Below, one piece after another: positions 34,745 to 47,582 of a stretch of 64,000 nucleotides of DNA. Location of the stretch: positions 1,086,519 through 1,150,518 of the forward strand of contig NZ_JAGKTC010000001.1 in assembly GCF_017939625.1 (NCBI RefSeq), written 5' to 3'. The DNA comes from Pseudoxanthomonas helianthi (GTDB lineage: Bacteria > Pseudomonadota > Gammaproteobacteria > Xanthomonadales > Xanthomonadaceae). Below the pieces are notes generated by a model. That model saw nothing but the letters and a program-made list of their open reading frames with translations. It was not told the DNA's origin and made no database searches. The translations under genes were made by a program, and so were the position numbers. Within the stretch, counting starts at the first letter, position 1, and each line of letters opens with the position of its first letter.

Positions 34745-36390
34745 CACTTGCGCTTCGCGCCGAGGCCGGCGCGCAAATCGTCTTCCATCAACGGCGGCGC
34801 CACCTTGCCGCCATTGCCGAACAGCGAGTCGTAGAACACCGCCAGGCGGTTCTGCGCCTGCGCCATCGCGTGGAAGATCACGTTCTGCTCGACCACGCCC
34901 TGGAAGGCGTTCGCGCCGGGGCCGCGGGCGTAGATGCCGACGTCCTCGGCGGCGTGGGTTTCCGAATCCAGCGGTACCGCGGCTTCCTGCAGGTAGTTCA
35001 CGTCGCCGGTGTCGACCGCGGTCAGGTCCGGGCGCGCGAACGGGCCGCGGTAGCCGGGGCCGTTGATGTAGCCCAGGGTGGTGTACGGCTTGCCGTTGGC
35101 GTCCAGCGCCAGCTTGCCGTCGGTGACCACCTTGCCGAGGATGTCGTTGCCGCGGTCCGGATAGCCGGCGACGGTGAAGGTGTGGCTGTGGTCGGCGGTG
35201 ACGATGATCAGGGTGTCGTCGGCCGAGGTCTTCTGGTTGGCCACGCGCACCGCGTCGGACATGGCGATGGCGTCGAGCAGCGCGCGCTTGGCGTTGCCGG
35301 CGTGGTGGGCATGGTCGATGCGTCCGCCTTCGACCATCAGGAAGAAGCCGTTGTTGCCGCCCTGCTTCTTCAGGATGTCGATGGACTTCGCGGTCATTTC
35401 CGCCAGGCTCGGTTCCTGGCCGGCGTCCTTGGCGCGGTCGGCTTCGTATTCCATGTGCGAACGCTCGAACAGGCCCAGCAGGTGCTGCGTGCTGTTCGGG
35501 TCGATCGCGTCGAACTGCGCCTTGTTCCACACGTAGGCCGAATTCGCCAGGTGGCTGGTCCATTCGTTCGGCAGGTTGCGGCCGTCCTTGCGACGGCCCT
35601 TGGCGCCGGCGTCTTCCGGATCGTTGACCGTGTTGGGCAGGAAGTAGCTGCGGCCGCCGCCCAGCGCGACTTCCAGGCCATTGCCGTACGGGAACTCGAT
35701 CAGCTGGCGGGCGATGTCCTTGCAGCCCTTGGCGGCGTTGTCCGCGCCCAGCTCCGCATCGCTTTCCCAGTCGCGGTTCGGCGTGTGCGCATAGGTCGCG
35801 GCCGGCGTGGCATGGGTGATGCGCGCGGTGCTGACGATGCCGGTGGCCAGGCCCAGCGCTTCGGCGACTTCGAGGATGGTGGACACGCCCTGGCCGTTGG
35901 CCGAGGCGCAATCGTTGTACGTGGCCTTCTGGGTGACGCTGAGCACGCCCTGGTTGGTCTTGATGCCGGTGACCATCGCGGTCATGGTCGGCGCCGAATC
36001 CGGGGTCTGGCCGTTGGCCGAATAGGTCTTGGACAGGCTGACGTAAGGGAAGCGTTCCCAGCTGAGCAGGTTCTCTTCGCCGCTATGGCCCTTGAGCTGG
36101 CCTTCGAGGATGCGCGCGGCCGCGACGGTGGAAATGCCCATGCCGTCGCCGACGAACAGGATGACGTTCTTGGCCTTCTTCTGGTTCGGGCGCAGGTTGG
36201 CGCCGGCCTTCGCGGCGCGGGCACCGTCGATGAACCATTTCTCGGCGCTTTCGCCGCTGGCGGCGGCGACCGGCGCGATGCGCTTGGCCGCGGTCTTGCC
36301 CTGGATGTGGACGGACTGGCCGGCCAGCGCGGGCGCGGCGATCAGGACGGTGAGGATGGCGCTGCCGAGGGTGGTGTGCGCGCGGCGCAT
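34744..36390 (-). CDS. Alkaline phosphatase, periplasmic
   Basis: A 548-residue metal-dependent phosphomonoesterase. The signal peptide is RRAHTTLGSAILTVLIAAPALA. Metal and nucleophile motifs are intact: NVILFVGDGMG (Asp ligand), TPDSAPTMTAMVTG (nucleophile Ser), GGRIDHAHH and VTADHSHTF (His ligands). The order and GGRIDHAHH fit the PhoA/IAP-like family rather than PhoX or PhoD. It releases phosphate from organic esters. A GGAGA site precedes the ATG at 36390. It forms a two-gene unit with the secreted protein at 34115. No Pho box was securely identified. Confidence 0.92.
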   Translation of the reverse strand: MRRAHTTLGSAILTVLIAAPALAGQSVHIQGKTAAKRIAPVAAASGESAEKWFIDGARAAKAGANLRPNQKKAKNVILFVGDGMGISTVAAARILEGQLKGHSGEENLLSWERFPYVSLSKTYSANGQTPDSAPTMTAMVTGIKTNQGVLSVTQKATYNDCASANGQGVSTILEVAEALGLATGIVSTARITHATPAATYAHTPNRDWESDAELGADNAAKGCKDIARQLIEFPYGNGLEVALGGGRSYFLPNTVNDPEDAGAKGRRKDGRNLPNEWTSHLANSAYVWNKAQFDAIDPNSTQHLLGLFERSHMEYEADRAKDAGQEPSLAEMTAKSIDILKKQGGNNGFFLMVEGGRIDHAHHAGNAKRALLDAIAMSDAVRVANQKTSADDTLIIVTADHSHTFTVAGYPDRGNDILGKVVTDGKLALDANGKPYTTLGYINGPGYRGPFARPDLTAVDTGDVNYLQEAAVPLDSETHAAEDVGIYARGPGANAFQGVVEQNVIFHAMAQAQNRLAVFYDSLFGNGGKVAPPLMEDDLRAGLGAKRK

Positions 36391-36502
36391 GGACGTCTCC
36401 GGGGGTGGTCGGGGACGCGCAGGGTGCGCGGCGCGCATTGCATGCCGATGACGGACAGGTAACGGTTCGGCGGCGCGATGTATACGTCGCGTGAAACCGC
36501 GA

Positions 36503-36814
36503 TCAGGCCGGGACCAGGATCTCGTAATGCTGCGAACGCGCGTCGAAACGCGACAGCAGCTCGCGGGCACGCGGCGGCACCACGCTGGCCTCATGGTCGG
36601 CGCCGGCGAAGGCACGCACGGCTTCGAGGTTCTCGAAACGCATGAGGGTGACGAACTCGACCTCGCCGTCGACAGGCCGGCGCAATAACTGGATGTCGAT
36701 GAAGCCTTCGATGCGGCGCGCACGGATACCGGCGAAGATCTCCTCGCGCAGCAGGCGTTCGTAAGCGTCCGCGTTCTGCGGCGTGGTCCAGCCGTGCCAG
36801 ATGCGGGAGATCAT
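36503..36814 (-). CDS. Antibiotic biosynthesis monooxygenase (ABM) fold protein
   Basis: A 103-residue dimeric alpha-beta barrel protein. MISRIWHGWTTPQNADAYERLL and VEFVTLMRFENLEAVRAFAG are typical of the ABM superfamily. Members act as small monooxygenases or haem/quinol-modifying enzymes, or have no known activity. I use the ATG at 36814. It lies 10 nt downstream of the lipoprotein gene at 36825 in the same direction. Confidence 0.82.
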   Translation of the reverse strand: MISRIWHGWTTPQNADAYERLLREEIFAGIRARRIEGFIDIQLLRRPVDGEVEFVTLMRFENLEAVRAFAGADHEASVVPPRARELLSRFDARSQHYEILVPA

Positions 36815-36824
36815 GCAGGGACGG

Positions 36825-37244
36825 TCATGGCGCCGGCGGCACCCAAATCGCCACGCCCGCCGCCTTCTTCTGCTGGGTCGGAATACCAACGCTCAGCCCA
36901 CCGCCGGTATGGCGGCCGAAACTGCCCGCCCCAACCGACATGCCGACCGGCGACTGCCCGGACGCGCCGACGCCGACCAGGACCACGCCGTTCGCGCCCA
37001 GCTTCGCGGCTTCGGCCTTCAGCCGCGCCACCGCCGCGTCGGTCTGGCCCTGGGTGCCGAAACCGACCGCGCTGGTCGCTTCCAGCTGGGCGATTTCCAC
37101 CGAACCCGGCGGCGGCGTCGAATAGACCTGCACCTGCGACGGGTCGATGGCCGGCCGCGCCTGGCCCAGCATCACCTTCGACGCGCTCGCGCATCCGGCC
37201 AGGGCGGCCACGGCGAACAACGCAGCGACGAGACGGAATTTCAT
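36825..37244 (-). CDS. Small lipoprotein, uncharacterised
   Basis: A 139-residue outer- or inner-membrane lipoprotein. The lipobox is LAGC (Cys about 18). The core (VEIAQLEATSAVGFGTQGQTDAAVARLKAEAAKLGANGVVLVGV, key blocks EATSAVGFG and KLGANGVVLVG) resembles the RcsF/YbjQ-type alpha-beta fold. The rest is Gly-rich. Probably in an operon with the ABM gene. No function assigned. Confidence 0.75.
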   Translation of the reverse strand: MKFRLVAALFAVAALAGCASASKVMLGQARPAIDPSQVQVYSTPPPGSVEIAQLEATSAVGFGTQGQTDAAVARLKAEAAKLGANGVVLVGVGASGQSPVGMSVGAGSFGRHTGGGLSVGIPTQQKKAAGVAIWVPPAP

Positions 37245-37379
37245 GGCGATCTCCCAGGGTACGGCCCGATTTCATGGCGATGTTCCGCCGCGACGACTGA
37301 ATCCTCGCACACCCGCGCCGGCGAGGCGCCGAGGGACCGCGCGTTATCATGCGCGCTTGGATCACCGACCGTTCCCCCG

Positions 37380-38396
37380 ATGAGCGCTTCCCCCGACCTG
37401 CCGGCCGCATGGCCGCGCCTGGCGGTCGACCTGGCCGATCCGGCCACGCTGGCCGCGCAACTGGCGCGGCCGGACACGCTGGCCGTGTTCGGCTTCGGCG
37501 TATCTACGCACGAAGTCCCCGTCGACCCGCGCTGGTTGCGCGTGCCGCTGCAACCGCTGGACGCGCCGCGGCTGGAGGTCTGGCGTGCCGCCGGACCCGT
37601 CGCACACGGCTTCGACGACGGTATCGCCCATGCCGACGACGGCGGGCTGCAGTTCGGCGCGATGGAACTGGTCGAAGACGATGGCGGCATCCTCGCGGCC
37701 AGCGAGCGCGCCTACGCGCGGCTGGAGGCGTTTCGCCGGCGCAGCGGATTCCCGCACCTGTTGCGCGTGTGGAATTACCTGGACGCCATCACCGAAGGCG
37801 ACGGCGACGGCGAGCGCTACCGCCAGTTCTGCATCGGCCGCGTGCGCGGACTCGGTGCGGTGGACACCGCAACGCTGCCCGCGGCGACCGCCATCGGCAC
37901 GAAACCGGGCGCGAACGACGGACGCCGCGTGCTGCAAGTCTATTGGTTGGCCGCGCGCCAGGCCGGCACGCCGCTGGAAAACCCGCGCCAGACCAGCGCA
38001 TGGCGCTACCCGCGCGAATACGGCCCGCAATCGCCCAGCTTTGCCCGCGCGATGCTGCCGCCGGCGCCGGCGCCTTTGCCCCTGCTGCTGTCGGGCACCG
38101 CCAGCATCGTCGGCCACGCCTCGCGCCACGTCGAATCGCTGGCCGCGCAGCTCGACGAAACCCTGGCCAACCTGCACAGCCTGCTCGGCGCCGCGCGCGC
38201 GCAGCGCCCGGCGCTGGCCGCGCAGTTCGACGCAAGCTCGCGATTGAAGGTGTACGTGCGCGACGCCGAAGACGCCGACGCCGTCGCCCGCCTGCTCGAC
38301 CTGCGCCTCGGCGCCGAGGTGCCGCGCGTGCTGTTGCAGGCCGACGTGTGCCGGCGCGAGCTGCGCGTCGAAATCGAAGGCATGCACGGGCTGTAG
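37380..38396 (+). CDS. xanB2: Chorismatase / 3-hydroxybenzoate synthase of the XanB2 family
   Basis: A 338-residue enzyme. The segments FPHLLRVWNYLDAI, ERYRQFCIGR, LPAATAIG and NPRQTSAWRYPREYGPQSPSFARA match the XanB2/Hyg5/FkbO chorismatase family, long mis-annotated as pteridine-dependent deoxygenase. In Xanthomonas XanB2 splits chorismate to 3- and 4-hydroxybenzoate and pyruvate, feeding the yellow pigment xanthomonadin and ubiquinone. Here it stands outside a recognisable pigment cluster. The ATG at 37380 follows TATCAT (37345-37350). The stop (38394-38396) lies inside a REP repeat. aroE, also in the shikimate route, is 4 kb away. Confidence 0.85.
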   Translation: MSASPDLPAAWPRLAVDLADPATLAAQLARPDTLAVFGFGVSTHEVPVDPRWLRVPLQPLDAPRLEVWRAAGPVAHGFDDGIAHADDGGLQFGAMELVEDDGGILAASERAYARLEAFRRRSGFPHLLRVWNYLDAITEGDGDGERYRQFCIGRVRGLGAVDTATLPAATAIGTKPGANDGRRVLQVYWLAARQAGTPLENPRQTSAWRYPREYGPQSPSFARAMLPPAPAPLPLLLSGTASIVGHASRHVESLAAQLDETLANLHSLLGAARAQRPALAAQFDASSRLKVYVRDAEDADAVARLLDLRLGAEVPRVLLQADVCRRELRVEIEGMHGL

Positions 38397-38448
38397 GAGC
38401 GCCCCTGGGCGCGACCAGAGACCCTGTCGCGCCCAGGAGCGCTTCTAC
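38393..38448. repeat. REP inverted pair overlapping the xanB2 stop
   Basis: GTAGGAGCGCCCCTGGGCGC... (38393-38415) and its near-exact inverse (38426-38448). The left arm supplies the stop codon of xanB2. Could also act as a terminator hairpin. Confidence 0.8.
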
Positions 38449-38527
38449 GAAAGCTTCGACAGGGCGTGCGATTGCGTGCGACACGCTCGCTTTCCGTATA
38501 GTGGTTTCCCATCAACCGGAGAACGAC

Positions 38528-38776
38528 ATGGGTCTGATCAGTCTGTTGTGGGGCATCGTCGCGATGATCTGGATGGTGCTGGCCCTGATCCCGCTGCTGG
38601 GCTGGGGCAACTGGTTCCTGATTCCGTTCGCCGCGGTCGGCGCGATCATCGCCGCCATCGGCGTGCTCTTCACCCGCAGCGAAAAGCGCGGCCGCGCCAA
38701 GACCGGCCTGGTGTTGAACGGCATCGTCATCGTGGTCGCCATCGTGCGCCTGGGCATCGGCGGCGGAGTGATCTGA
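38528..38776 (+). CDS. Small two- or three-helix membrane protein
   Basis: An 82-residue inner-membrane protein with three hydrophobic stretches (LISLLWGIVAMIWMVLALIPLL, WFLIPFAAVGAIIAAIGVLF and LVLNGIVIVVAIVRLGI). RSEKRGRAKTGLVLN makes a positive loop. The family is not recognised beyond DUF4190-like character. A CGGAGAA ribosome site precedes the ATG, and TATAGT at 38497 is a candidate -10. Confidence 0.7.
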   Translation: MGLISLLWGIVAMIWMVLALIPLLGWGNWFLIPFAAVGAIIAAIGVLFTRSEKRGRAKTGLVLNGIVIVVAIVRLGIGGGVI

Positions 38777-39047
38777 GAATCCACGCAGAAAGAGCGGGAT
38801 CTCCGGACATCTCCAGGGCCCCGCTTCGCCAAACAACCGTTGGCTTGATTGCTTCCCGGTCCGCTTGCAGGCCGCGGCTTGTCCGTGGCCGCCATTCCGG
38901 TTGTGTTGCACCGCCGTACTGACCCAGACTGCGTCCAGCGTTGGCGGCGCGGAAGGGGGCGGGCCGCTTGCGCTTCATTGGATCGTCTGCGGCTGCAGCA
39001 CGGGCCGAGGGCGGTGTCTTTCATTCTTGAATCTGGAGGATCCTGCA
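38777..39047. other. Intergenic leader of the metallopeptidase operon
   Basis: About 270 nt with no supported gene. It must hold the promoter of the two-gene operon at 39048; no clear -35/-10 pair was identified. GGAGGA at 39035-39040 is the ribosome site. Confidence 0.4.
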
Positions 39048-39481
39048 ATGAGATTGGCAAGACCAGCTAGTTTGTTGTCGGGCATGGCGCTGTCGCTTTG
39101 CCTGAGCGCACAGGCCGCCGAAACACCCGCCCCCCAAGCCAAGCACCCCGTATCGCAAGGACAGGCCAGCGCCGGCAACGACGTCAACGTCGGCATCGAT
39201 CCGAAGACCAAGAAACTGCGTCCGCTGACCGCCGCGGAGAGCAAGGCCCTGGCCGCCAAGGCCAATGCGATGCAGAAGCGCGCGGATTCGCAATGGGACA
39301 AGGCGCCGAAGACCGCGGCCCAGGCGCGCGCGACCTTGCGTACTTACCCGGGCGGTGCCGCGTCGATGCGGGTGCCCACCGATGCCATGAGCTCGATGAC
39401 CGTCAGCCGCAACGCCGATGGGAAGCTGAGCTTCTCCGAAAGCGATGCCCATCCGGCCGCGACCGCGCAGGAGGTGGGCGA

Positions 39482-39485
<4 letters not shown>
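39048..39485 (+). CDS. Secreted protein partner of the metallopeptidase
   Basis: A 145-residue protein with a signal peptide (LLSGMALSLCLSAQAAE). The mature chain is low in hydrophobics, Ala/Lys-rich and probably partly disordered (ESKALAAKANAMQKRADSQ). It has no recognised domain. Its stop overlaps the start of the metallopeptidase (ATGA), so the pair is co-translated. A propeptide-like chaperone or inhibitor of the peptidase is plausible from the arrangement but not shown. A good GGAGGA site fixes the start. Confidence 0.75.
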
Positions 39486-42308
<2,823 letters not shown>

Positions 42309-42310
42309 TC

Positions 42311-42390
42311 TTTCCCGTGGGAGCGACGTAAGTCGCAAAGCTTTTGCCTTACCGAACCCCGTTCGCGACTTACGTCGCTCCCGCGGGAAA
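42311..42390. repeat. REP inverted pair, GTGGGAGCG family
   Basis: TTTCCCGTGGGAGCGACGTA... (42311-42336) faces its complement (42365-42390), between hemB and aroE. Confidence 0.85.
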
Positions 42391-42408
42391 GAAACCGAGG
42401 AGTTGCAC

Positions 42409-43251
42409 ATGATCCGCTACGCCGTCTTCGGCCACCCCATCGCCCACTCGCTGTCGCCGCGCATCCATACGGCTTTCGGCCACCAACTCGGAATCGACGT
42501 GCGCTATGCCGCCATCGACGCAGCGCCGGAAGCTTTCGTGGAAGCGTTGGAACGCTTCGCCGGCGACGGCGGCCGCGGCGCCAACGTGACGATGCCATTG
42601 AAGGAAGCCGCGTTCGCGCTCAGCGCGCAACTGACCGAGCGCGCCCGGCGCGCGGGCGCCGTGAACACGCTGACCCGCGTCGATGGCCGCTGGCATGGCG
42701 ACACCACCGACGGCGCCGGTCTGGTCCGCGACCTGACCGCGCGCCACGGCCTGGACCTGCGCGGCCGCCGCGCCTTGCTGCTCGGCGCCGGTGGTGCTGC
42801 ACGCGGCGTGGCCCCCGCCCTGCTCGATGCCGGCATCGCCGAACTGGTGGTCAGCAACCGCACGCCGGAACGCGCCGATGCGCTGGCCGACGCGTTGGGC
42901 GAGCCGAAGCGCGCGCATTCGCGCTACTGGGACGACCTGGGCAACCTCGGCGAATTCGAATTGATCGTCAACGCGACCTCGGCCGCGCGCGGCGGGCAGG
43001 GCGAGTTCAGCCTGCCGTTCTCGATCACCACCTCGCGCACGCTGGCGGTCGATCTGAACTACGGCGAGGCCGCGATTCCGTTCCTCGCCTGGGCGCGCGC
43101 GGCGAACTGCCGCGATGTGTTCGATGGCCTGGGCATGCTGGTCGAGCAGGCGGCGGAAAGCTTCGCGTTGTGGCATGGCACGCGTCCCGACACCGATCCG
43201 GTCTACGCTACGCTGCGCGGCCACAGCGCGGTGCTGGTGACGTCGGACTGA
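42409..43251 (+). CDS. aroE: Shikimate dehydrogenase
   Basis: A 280-residue NADP-dependent enzyme that reduces 3-dehydroshikimate in aromatic amino acid synthesis. The substrate site is seen in [14 protein letters not shown] and [13 protein letters not shown] (catalytic Lys). The Rossmann fold has [17 protein letters not shown] and the NRTPERA turn gives NADP preference. The ATG at 42409 follows GAGGAG by 6 nt; a TTG two codons upstream is rejected. It is followed closely by two small genes in the same direction. Confidence 0.96.
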   Translation: MIRYAVFGHPIAHSLSPRIHTAFGHQLGIDVRYAAIDAAPEAFVEALERFAGDGGRGANVTMPLKEAAFALSAQLTERARRAGAVNTLTRVDGRWHGDTTDGAGLVRDLTARHGLDLRGRRALLLGAGGAARGVAPALLDAGIAELVVSNRTPERADALADALGEPKRAHSRYWDDLGNLGEFELIVNATSAARGGQGEFSLPFSITTSRTLAVDLNYGEAAIPFLAWARAANCRDVFDGLGMLVEQAAESFALWHGTRPDTDPVYATLRGHSAVLVTSD

Positions 43252-43255
43252 GCGC

Positions 43256-43618
43256 ATGGATTCCGCCACGAGCCTGATCCAGGTGCTGACCATCTTCGGT
43301 TATGCCCTGCCGGAACTGCTGGGTTGCGGTATCGCCCTGGCCATGTTGTTGAGCGGCGCCCGGCGGGGACCCGGCCGGAAGCAAGGCGTGACCGGGCTGG
43401 CGCTGATGCTGGGCAGCGTGGTGATCAGCCTTCTGTTGAACCTGTGGCAGAACTGGTCCGTGCAGGCCCGCTTCGCCGCCGGCGACGGCACTGTCGAGAT
43501 CGCCCACTTCTACGCCGCAATGGGCGCGGTCCGCATCCTTTTCAATCTGGTCTACATGGCCGGCCTGCTGTTGCTGGCATGGGGATTCTGCCGCGCCAGC
43601 AGGCACGCGGAACGCTGA
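43256..43618 (+). CDS. Small membrane protein, uncharacterised
   Basis: A 120-residue protein with three hydrophobic helices (LTIFGYALPELLGCGIALAMLL, GLALMLGSVVISLLLNLW and VRILFNLVYMAGLLLLAWGF). Starts 4 nt after aroE stops, so it is in the same operon. No family recognised. Confidence 0.7.
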   Translation: MDSATSLIQVLTIFGYALPELLGCGIALAMLLSGARRGPGRKQGVTGLALMLGSVVISLLLNLWQNWSVQARFAAGDGTVEIAHFYAAMGAVRILFNLVYMAGLLLLAWGFCRASRHAER

Positions 43619-43627
43619 CAACCGACG

Positions 43628-43945
43628 ATGGATCTCGAACGGGCCCGCCGCTTCGCCCTGTCGCTGCCGGAAGCCGCGGAAGCCCCGCACTTCAACTACA
43701 CCTCGTTCCGCGTCGCCGGCAAGATCTTCGCCACCGCACCGCCCGAAGGCACGCACCTGCACGTGTTCGTCGACGAGGAACAGCGCGAAGCCGCGCTGGC
43801 CATCGAACCGGGTTTCCTCGAAAAGCTGCACTGGGGCAAGCAGGTGCTCGGGCTGCGCGTCACCTTGGCCAAAGCCAAGCCCAAGTTCGTCGAATCGCTG
43901 TTGCGCCAGGCGTGGGCGCGCAAGGCGCCGAAGCGACTGCTCTGA
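43628..43945 (+). CDS. MmcQ/YjbR family protein
   Basis: A 105-residue cytosolic protein with the CyaY-like fold. The pattern ALSLPEAAEAPHFNYTSFRVAGKIFA and the LAKAKPKFVESLLRQAW end identify the MmcQ/YjbR family, small proteins suggested to bind DNA but not firmly characterised. Ten nt after the membrane protein, likely the last gene of the aroE operon. Confidence 0.87.
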   Translation: MDLERARRFALSLPEAAEAPHFNYTSFRVAGKIFATAPPEGTHLHVFVDEEQREAALAIEPGFLEKLHWGKQVLGLRVTLAKAKPKFVESLLRQAWARKAPKRLL

Positions 43946-43984
43946 CTCCTGCGCCATCCGTCGCGCTCGTCGACGCGCTGGCGC

Positions 43985-45037
43985 CTAGAGCGCTCGGTTC
44001 GTGGGGCGGTCGGCGCACAGCCCTGCGCGTTCGCACAGGAATGCGATGCGCGCCGCCTCGCTGTCCTCGCCGTCGTAGCGCAGCACCGTCCAGCGTTCGG
44101 CCGCCTGCATCGCTTCGCCCGGTGCCAACGTGCGCATCGGCGCATGCACTTCCATTTCCAGCAGGCCCGCGGCGATGTCGTCGCCATGGTCGAGGTACAG
44201 CTCTACCTGGCCTTGCTCGGGATGGATGCTTTCGACCGGTTCGTGGCGGAAGCGGATGATGAAGGCCTGGCCCTGGGCGAAGCCCGCCATCCATCCTGCG
44301 GACGGCTGCAACAGCAACTTGCCGCGACGCGCGGACTTGCCGGCGGGCACTGGTGATCCGGCCAGTTCGAATATCCCGTCGCGCACCTGCCACTGCGGTG
44401 GCGCCACGTCGACGCCGGACTGCATGCGCACGTCCTTAGCCGAAGCGACCGGCACGTAGACGCGCGTGGCGGACGAAACGCGGGTGTTGAACCACAGGTC
44501 GCGCGACAATGGTCGATCGCGGATATTGCGCGCGCTGGCGGCGACTTCCACCGTGGCCGGATCGGCTGCGTCGAAGGCGAAGGACTTGCGCAGGCGCACG
44601 CCGGTCACCGGACTGTCGATGCCTTCCAGCACCAACCGGCTTTCGTCCTGCTCGACCACGCGCGTGGTAGCGAAGGCGAGGTAGGGATCCGGCGGCCAGC
44701 CCGCCTTGGCATCGCGACGCGCGGGATTCGCCGACTGGTCGCTCCACCAGCCGCTTTGCGGGCCCAGCCATACATCGTGGCCGAGATAGGCGATGTCGTC
44801 AGCAGCCGCCGAAACTTGCGGCTCGGGCTGCGTCCGGACGGCATCGCCCACCTTGATCAGGTTGGGCCGACCGATGGCGCCGAAATGCAGCACGCGTCCG
44901 CCCAGCGCCGGCGTGACTTCCAGCACCGCGCCGGGGGAAACCAGCCGGATGCGCTGCACTTCCGCCGCACGGACGTCGCCACGCGGCAACGCCACGGCCA
45001 GCACGAGCAACGATCGGAAAACCGGAATCAGGCGCAT
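43985..45037 (-). CDS. Exported DUF4380-like protein
   Basis: A 350-residue protein with a signal (LIPVFRSLLVLAVALPRGDVRAAE) and a galactose-mutarotase-like beta-sandwich pattern (VLEVTPALGGRVLHFG, WLGPQSGWW, then RIRFRHEPVESIHPEQGQVELY-type blocks). This is the profile of DUF4380. It may bind or modify a sugar but the active residues are not evident. It is the last gene of the RDD-to-DUF58 minus-strand run, 9 nt after the DUF58 gene. Confidence 0.75.
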   Translation of the reverse strand: MRLIPVFRSLLVLAVALPRGDVRAAEVQRIRLVSPGAVLEVTPALGGRVLHFGAIGRPNLIKVGDAVRTQPEPQVSAAADDIAYLGHDVWLGPQSGWWSDQSANPARRDAKAGWPPDPYLAFATTRVVEQDESRLVLEGIDSPVTGVRLRKSFAFDAADPATVEVAASARNIRDRPLSRDLWFNTRVSSATRVYVPVASAKDVRMQSGVDVAPPQWQVRDGIFELAGSPVPAGKSARRGKLLLQPSAGWMAGFAQGQAFIIRFRHEPVESIHPEQGQVELYLDHGDDIAAGLLEMEVHAPMRTLAPGEAMQAAERWTVLRYDGEDSEAARIAFLCERAGLCADRPTNRAL

Positions 45038-45046
45038 GCGCCCACG

Positions 45047-46345
45047 TTACAGCAATCCGTCGCGCTTGACCGCGAGGTAGCGTTCGACCAGCGCGGCGGG
45101 CAGTTGTTCGGCGGTTACGTCCAGCACCATCACGCGGTGGCTGCGCAACAGGTCGTGGGCGGCGCTGCGCTGTTCCAGGTAGCGGGCCAGGGCGCCGGCG
45201 CGGATCGCGCCGGGAACGTCGTGTACTTCTTCGCGCAGGGCATCATCGAGCGCGCGTTCGCGCAGACTGGCGACGCAAACCAGGTGGCGGCGCTGCAACA
45301 GGCGCACGGCAGCCAGCAGGTCCTCGATGTCCTCATCGCGCACGTTGGTCACCAGCATCACCAGCGCGCGGCGGCGCTGGCGCAGCGAAAGCTCGGTAGC
45401 GGCGGCCAGGTAATCGGTGGCGACGGGTTGCGGTTGCAGGTCGTAGCTGGCGCGCAGCAGGTTGTCGATGGCGCCAAGGCTGCGCAACGGCGCGACCCAG
45501 CGCGACTGTCCGCCGCTAGCCATCAATCCGGCCGCGTCGCCCTGGCGCAGGGCCAGGTACGACACCACCAGCGAGGCGTTGAGCACGTGGTCGAAATGGG
45601 CCAACTCGCCTTCGCGCGCCATCATCCGCCGGCCGGTGTCGATCAGCATCACCAGCTGCTGGTTCTTTTCGTCCTGGTATTCGCGCGAGATCAGCTTGCG
45701 CGAGCGCGCGGTCGCCTTCCAGTCGATCTGGCGCAGGCTGTCGCCGACGCGGTATTCGCGCATCTGGTGGAAGTCGGTGCCCTCGCCGCGACGGCGCTTC
45801 AGGTGCGCGCCCATCAGCCGCGAGGCCTGTTCGGCGCTGAACAGCGCGTAGCGGGCCAGCGGCGCGAAGTCGGGATACACGCGCACCGTCTGCGGCGCAC
45901 CGGCGACGCGCGATTGCCGCCACAACCGCAGCGGCGAGCGCAGGCGCAGCTGCACGCCGGGGAACACCGCGTCGCCTCGCGCGCTCGGCTGCAGACGGTA
46001 GCCGAAGCGCGACACCGTGGCCGGCGCCAACGCCAATCGGCGCGGCAGGCCTTGCGCCGGCCAGTCGCCGGGATGCAGGTCGTACACGTCCACGCGCTGG
46101 CGCACCAACGACTCCACGCGCAGGTGCACGTCGCGTTCGACGCCCAGCGGCAGGGCGTCTGGAATCTCGCGCGCCACTTCCGGCGTCGGGCTGGCGCGCA
46201 GGCGCCACGCATCGAACAGCACGACGAGGGCCAGCGCGCCGCCCGCGACCCACCACGCCCATGCCGGCACGCCGAAGAACAGCACGGGCAGGCCGGACAG
46301 GCCCCACAGGGCCAGCAGCGCGATCAGCAGCGGTGCGGGCCTCAT
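45047..46345 (-). CDS. DUF58 membrane-anchored protein
   Basis: A 432-residue protein with two N-terminal helices ([39 protein letters not shown]) and a cytosolic domain with [40 protein letters not shown], the DUF58 signature. It resembles a von Willebrand A fold ([11 protein letters not shown] in place of the MIDAS start). Together with MoxR ATPases such proteins form chaperone-like pairs that activate other proteins. The ATG at 46345 has a GGAG site at the right distance; a start 15 nt upstream is possible. A 210-nt REP-filled gap separates it from moxR. Confidence 0.88.
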   Translation of the reverse strand: MRPAPLLIALLALWGLSGLPVLFFGVPAWAWWVAGGALALVVLFDAWRLRASPTPEVAREIPDALPLGVERDVHLRVESLVRQRVDVYDLHPGDWPAQGLPRRLALAPATVSRFGYRLQPSARGDAVFPGVQLRLRSPLRLWRQSRVAGAPQTVRVYPDFAPLARYALFSAEQASRLMGAHLKRRRGEGTDFHQMREYRVGDSLRQIDWKATARSRKLISREYQDEKNQQLVMLIDTGRRMMAREGELAHFDHVLNASLVVSYLALRQGDAAGLMASGGQSRWVAPLRSLGAIDNLLRASYDLQPQPVATDYLAAATELSLRQRRRALVMLVTNVRDEDIEDLLAAVRLLQRRHLVCVASLRERALDDALREEVHDVPGAIRAGALARYLEQRSAAHDLLRSHRVMVLDVTAEQLPAALVERYLAVKRDGLL

Positions 46346-46361
46346 GCGCACACGCTCCATT

Positions 46362-46538
46362 CCTTCTCCCCGTCGCTTTTACGGGGAGAAGGTGGCCGAA
46401 GGCCGGATGAGGGGCGCTTTTGATCTTGTTGTTGCCGGGCAAAACGCAAAGGCAACAGCAAAAGAAAAAGCAGCCGCTCGCTGTGCTCGCGGCCCCTCAC
46501 CCGCCTTCGGCACCCTCTCCCCGCACGCGGGGAGAGGG
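46362..46538. repeat. REP pair of the CCTTCTCCC family between MoxR and DUF58 genes
   Basis: CCTTCTCCCCGT...ACGGGGAGAAGG followed by GTGGCCGAAGGCCGGATGAGG (46362-46412) and an inverted copy ending CCTCTCCCCG...CGGGGAGAGG (46492-46538). Interrupts the operon. Confidence 0.85.
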
Positions 46539-46571
46539 AGACACCGACCTCGATCTGGAGTCCCCGCAGAC

Positions 46572-47578
<1,007 letters not shown>

Positions 47579-47582
<4 letters not shown>

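Noticed and set aside
37380-38396. First considered as a peroxidase-like protein
   Set aside because: RVWNYL, RYRQFCIGR and the NPRQTSAWRYPREYGP segment fit the chorismatase/XanB2 family; no haem-peroxidase motif is present.
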